19,810 nt of DNA from JBBSUX01 sp038234045 (lineage in GTDB: Bacteria > Pseudomonadota > Gammaproteobacteria > Burkholderiales > Burkholderiaceae_C). The notes below the pieces were generated by a model. It made no database searches, was not told the origin of the DNA, and was given only the letters and a program-made list of their open reading frames with translations. This document shows, in pieces, positions 17,877 through 19,810 of this stretch. The position numbers and the translations under genes are program-made. Location of the stretch: assembly GCA_038234045.1 (NCBI GenBank), contig JBBSUX010000029.1, positions 1 through 19,810 of the forward strand, read 5' to 3'. Within the stretch, counting starts at the first letter, position 1, and the number at the start of each line of letters is the position of its first letter.

Positions 17877-18299
17877 AAAGGAAATTCCGCAGCAGTCGGC
17901 TGACAGATGTGTTGGCTGCACAGTGTTGCGGACGACCAAGCAGCGCCAAAACCGCGTCGAGACAAATCGGAGCGTCCAACCGGAAACTTGGTAAGAGCTT
18001 CATCCACGCAAAAGCGCAACACGGTTGTAACCGTCCTGGGTGGCGCTGGCGTGGCGGTTGGCGTCATACGCGTCTTGATGAAGCATTCGAAGCTCTATTT
18101 TGCTTCATATGCAACAGTTTGCGACAAACTAGAAACCCTGAGACCGGATAGGTGATGGAGCCGCGATCAACCACCTGCGAACATGCTGCCTATCTACATC
18201 GCGGCACTGCCCAGCTCCGAAGTGCTAGGGAAGAGAAAGCCTTTGCCGAAGCCGACCAGGTTCTGCCGCTGGATCGGCGAGCTTTGCAGCCTCTCGCCG
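17877..18299. other. Intergenic region between the two GGDEF genes, with several palindromes
   Basis: No convincing gene is seen in these 423 bases. On the minus strand this is the 3' flank of one diguanylate cyclase gene and the 5' flank of the other. It holds three clean inverted repeats: ACGGTT-GT-AACCGT (18021-18034), ATGAAGCA-15-TGCTTCAT (18078-18108) and AGTTTG-CGA-CAAACT (18116-18130). None is followed by a T-run on the minus strand, so they do not look like standard terminators. They may be operators or part of an mRNA leader. Short frames here have no recognisable similarity. Confidence 0.6.
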
Positions 18300-19385
18300 C
18301 TAGACCGCAGCGCCTCCAACGACGCGGTTGCGGCCATAGGCCTTTGCTTGGTAAAGCCGTTGGTCAGCAAGCTCCACCAGGTTCTGTGGCGCCAGGCCAC
18401 TTCCGACAACAACGCTGCCAACGCCGATGCTCACCGTCAACAGGGGGCCCCCTGGTGAAGCCTCGTGCGCAATGCCGAGCGCGCGCACCTTTGCGCAGAA
18501 TTCCCCGGCGAACATGATGGCGTCGTTGGATTCGGATTCGCTTATCACAAGCCCAAACTCTTCACCGCCATAACGCGCTGCCAGGTCCCCCGGACGGCGC
18601 ATACCGCCGTGCAGAACCTGTGCCACTGCACAAAGCGCCGTGTCACCCATGGCGTGCCCATAGTGATCGTTGTATTGCTTGAAGTAATCTACATCCACCA
18701 TCGCCACAGATACCGTGTGCCCCGCGCGCCGCGCCCGGCGCCACTCAGCTGCCAAAGTCCGGTCGAACTGCCTGCGGTTGGCAATGCCGGTGAGCCCATC
18801 GAGATTGGCAATGCGCTGCAGCTGTCGATGATGACTTGCCAGCCGAAGATGAAGTGAGACGCGGGCGCTCACCACCTCGGGGTTGAAAGGCTTGCTGATG
18901 AAATCCGATCCGCCGCGCAGCAGGCTGCGTGCCTCATCCTCCGGCCGATCCAGCCCGGTTATGAAAATGACCGAAATAGACGCCGTGCGTGGCTCCGCTT
19001 TCAAGTGGTCAAGCACTTCGTAGCCGTTCATGCCTGGCATGACTACATCGAGAAGAATCAGATCCGGCTGAAGTTTCCGCGCCAGCGAAAGGCCTTCCTC
19101 TCCGGCTGACGCCACGATCACCTCATGCTGCGAACCCAGCAGCTCCGCCAACAGCGAACGATTGGAATCCACATCGTCAATGATCAATATGCGTTGCCGC
19201 GGCTCGGCGGTAACAGACGAATCCAGCGCAAGAGTGGCCGGAAGAGGCTCGGAATCCCAGGAATGTCTGTCGGTTTCGTGCGAGTCAATAGGCGCTGCCG
19301 GGGAGACCATACGCAAGGTTCGGTCGCCCATACGGCGCATCTGGGGGGCGCCCACATCCCGCCGCTCGACATGCGAAAAATTCAT
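18300..19385 (-). CDS. Diguanylate cyclase response regulator (REC-GGDEF)
   Basis: This 361-residue protein has a polar N-terminal tail (1-62), a receiver domain (about 65-180) and a GGDEF domain (about 188-358). The receiver is canonical: D70/D71 in ILIIDDVDS, phospho-acceptor D113 in LILLDVVMPGMNG, T143 and K165 in DFISKPF. The cyclase has GGEEF at 273-277 and the inhibitory-site motif RPGD at 264-267. It should make c-di-GMP in response to phosphorylation by a histidine kinase not in this window. ATG 19385 has AGGG a few bases upstream. It is paralogous to the downstream gene, with near-identical DNA over the linker and start of the GGDEF domain. Confidence 0.93.
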   Translation of the reverse strand: MNFSHVERRDVGAPQMRRMGDRTLRMVSPAAPIDSHETDRHSWDSEPLPATLALDSSVTAEPRQRILIIDDVDSNRSLLAELLGSQHEVIVASAGEEGLSLARKLQPDLILLDVVMPGMNGYEVLDHLKAEPRTASISVIFITGLDRPEDEARSLLRGGSDFISKPFNPEVVSARVSLHLRLASHHRQLQRIANLDGLTGIANRRQFDRTLAAEWRRARRAGHTVSVAMVDVDYFKQYNDHYGHAMGDTALCAVAQVLHGGMRRPGDLAARYGGEEFGLVISESESNDAIMFAGEFCAKVRALGIAHEASPGGPLLTVSIGVGSVVVGSGLAPQNLVELADQRLYQAKAYGRNRVVGGAAV

Positions 19386-19770
19386 CGGGTGACCCTAGCA
19401 GAGCGCCCACTGTGCGGTGTAGGACGGCTCCTCCAAGAGAGGTGCGCTAAGAAAGGCCAGCTTTTCACAAGGTGAAACGCGCTTCCAGAAGACCGTGTGA
19501 AACGATAGTGCCTGCGGTGCTGAGGCTCACGCGCAAACCAAAAAGGAGGGGCTCCGCGCTACATCGCAGACTGCTCTGCGTCAGATGCGCGAAAATGTAC
19601 CTTCGCAGAGGGTGTCGACTTACGCGTCCCACGCTCTCACTGCACCACGTTGTCCGTCCCACGCCGGGAACGTGAATCGCAGTACGCCATCCTTCGTCAG
19701 GCTGGCGTCTGCCTGACTCCGGCGCATCCCAAAAAATGGCGCCTCTTTTTTCGTCTCCGGCTTTGCTTCC
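19386..19770. other. Intergenic region with hairpins; leader of the ABC-F gene
   Basis: No recognisable gene is present in these 385 bases, which separate divergent genes. Seen here: TTTCAC-AAG-GTGAAA near 19460, CGCAGA-CTGC-TCTGCG at 19565-19580, GTCAGGC-8-GCCTGAC at 19696-19717, and a terminator-like hairpin at 19721-19751. A small frame beginning at ATG 19585 or GTG 19672 ends at a TGA (19714-19716) inside the second arm of the third hairpin; it may be a leader peptide or chance. Confidence 0.55.
19721..19751 (+). terminator. Terminator-like hairpin with T-run just upstream of the ABC-F start
   Basis: GGCGC (19721-19725) can pair with GCGCC (19739-19743) around a 13-base loop, followed by TC and six T residues (19746-19751). 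The stem is short, so efficiency is uncertain. It ends only 19 bases before the ABC-F start codon. That is unusual for a terminator of an upstream gene, since no plus-strand gene precedes it closely, and suggests possible attenuation. Confidence 0.4.
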
Positions 19771-19810
19771 ATGATTACCCTCAAGAATGTCGTCCTGCGC
19801 CGCAGCGCCA
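19771..19810 (+). CDS. ABC-F family ATP-binding protein (N-terminus only)
   Basis: The last 40 bases encode MITLKNVVLRRSA, then leave the window. This matches the start I know for YheS/Uup-type ABC-F ATPases of Burkholderiales (MITLKNVxLRRG followed by a strand-Walker A region). ABC-F proteins act on the ribosome as translation factors rather than transporters. Only 13 residues are visible, so the assignment rests on N-terminal resemblance alone. No good Shine-Dalgarno is seen immediately upstream; the leader is pyrimidine-rich. Confidence 0.6.
   Translation, partial: MITLKNVVLRRSA

Noticed and set aside
18194..18299. Possible remnant of a third GGDEF C-terminus (minus-strand translation contains QNLV)
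   Set aside because: The similarity to the true C-terminus (PQNLVELADQRLYQAK) stops after four residues and the shared DNA is about 11 bases, so chance is likely.

Overview
The window looks like a chromosomal segment of a high-GC betaproteobacterium. Burkholderiales is well supported by the dapC-dapD-pilT/U-like-dapE-prmB order. A position in or near Comamonadaceae is suggested by a short palindromic intergenic repeat (AATAGCT ... AGCGCTT-loop-AAGCGCT-AGAGGC) of a kind I remember from that family. No rRNA, tRNA, CRISPR array, integrase or insertion sequence was seen. Most genes are housekeeping or catabolic and tightly packed.

Layout, left to right. (1) Positions 1-2355, minus strand: a lipid-modification operon of a CFA-synthase-like methyltransferase, a DUF2878 membrane protein joined by a GTGA overlap, and a DUF1295 (steroid 5-alpha-reductase-like) membrane protein cut by the window edge. 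(2) 2495-4993, minus: a lone glycogen phosphorylase. (3) 5188-6118, minus: a LysR-type regulator broken by a single extra base. It is divergent from a valine-degradation cluster on the plus strand: mmsA, an acyl-CoA dehydrogenase and mmsB. Between the last two lie a 9-copy octamer array and a palindromic repeat. (4) 10122-11048, minus: an MDR-family oxidoreductase whose stop overlaps that of mmsB. (5) 11207-16851, plus: dapC, dapD, a PilU-like ATPase, dapE and prmB, mostly overlapping or closely spaced. (6) 16857-19385, minus: two neighbouring REC-GGDEF diguanylate cyclases. (7) The right edge holds the leader and first 13 codons of an ABC-F ATPase.

How the genes work together. The dap genes supply three consecutive enzymes of the succinylase branch of lysine/meso-diaminopimelate synthesis (DapD, DapC, DapE). 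mmsA, acd and mmsB supply the isobutyryl-CoA, 3-hydroxyisobutyrate and methylmalonate-semialdehyde oxidation steps of valine breakdown; the hydratase and hydrolase between them are not in the window. The two GGDEF proteins make cyclic di-GMP, and a PilU-like twitching ATPase sits just upstream.

The most unusual points are: a degenerate copy of the palindromic repeat apparently read in frame inside dapE, in a roughly 30-residue insertion; the octamer array; the frameshifted LysR gene beside its presumed target; a diguanylate cyclase with a degraded receiver beside a paralogue with an intact one; and a two-hairpin leader upstream of the ABC-F gene. I found no clear new defence or mobile system.
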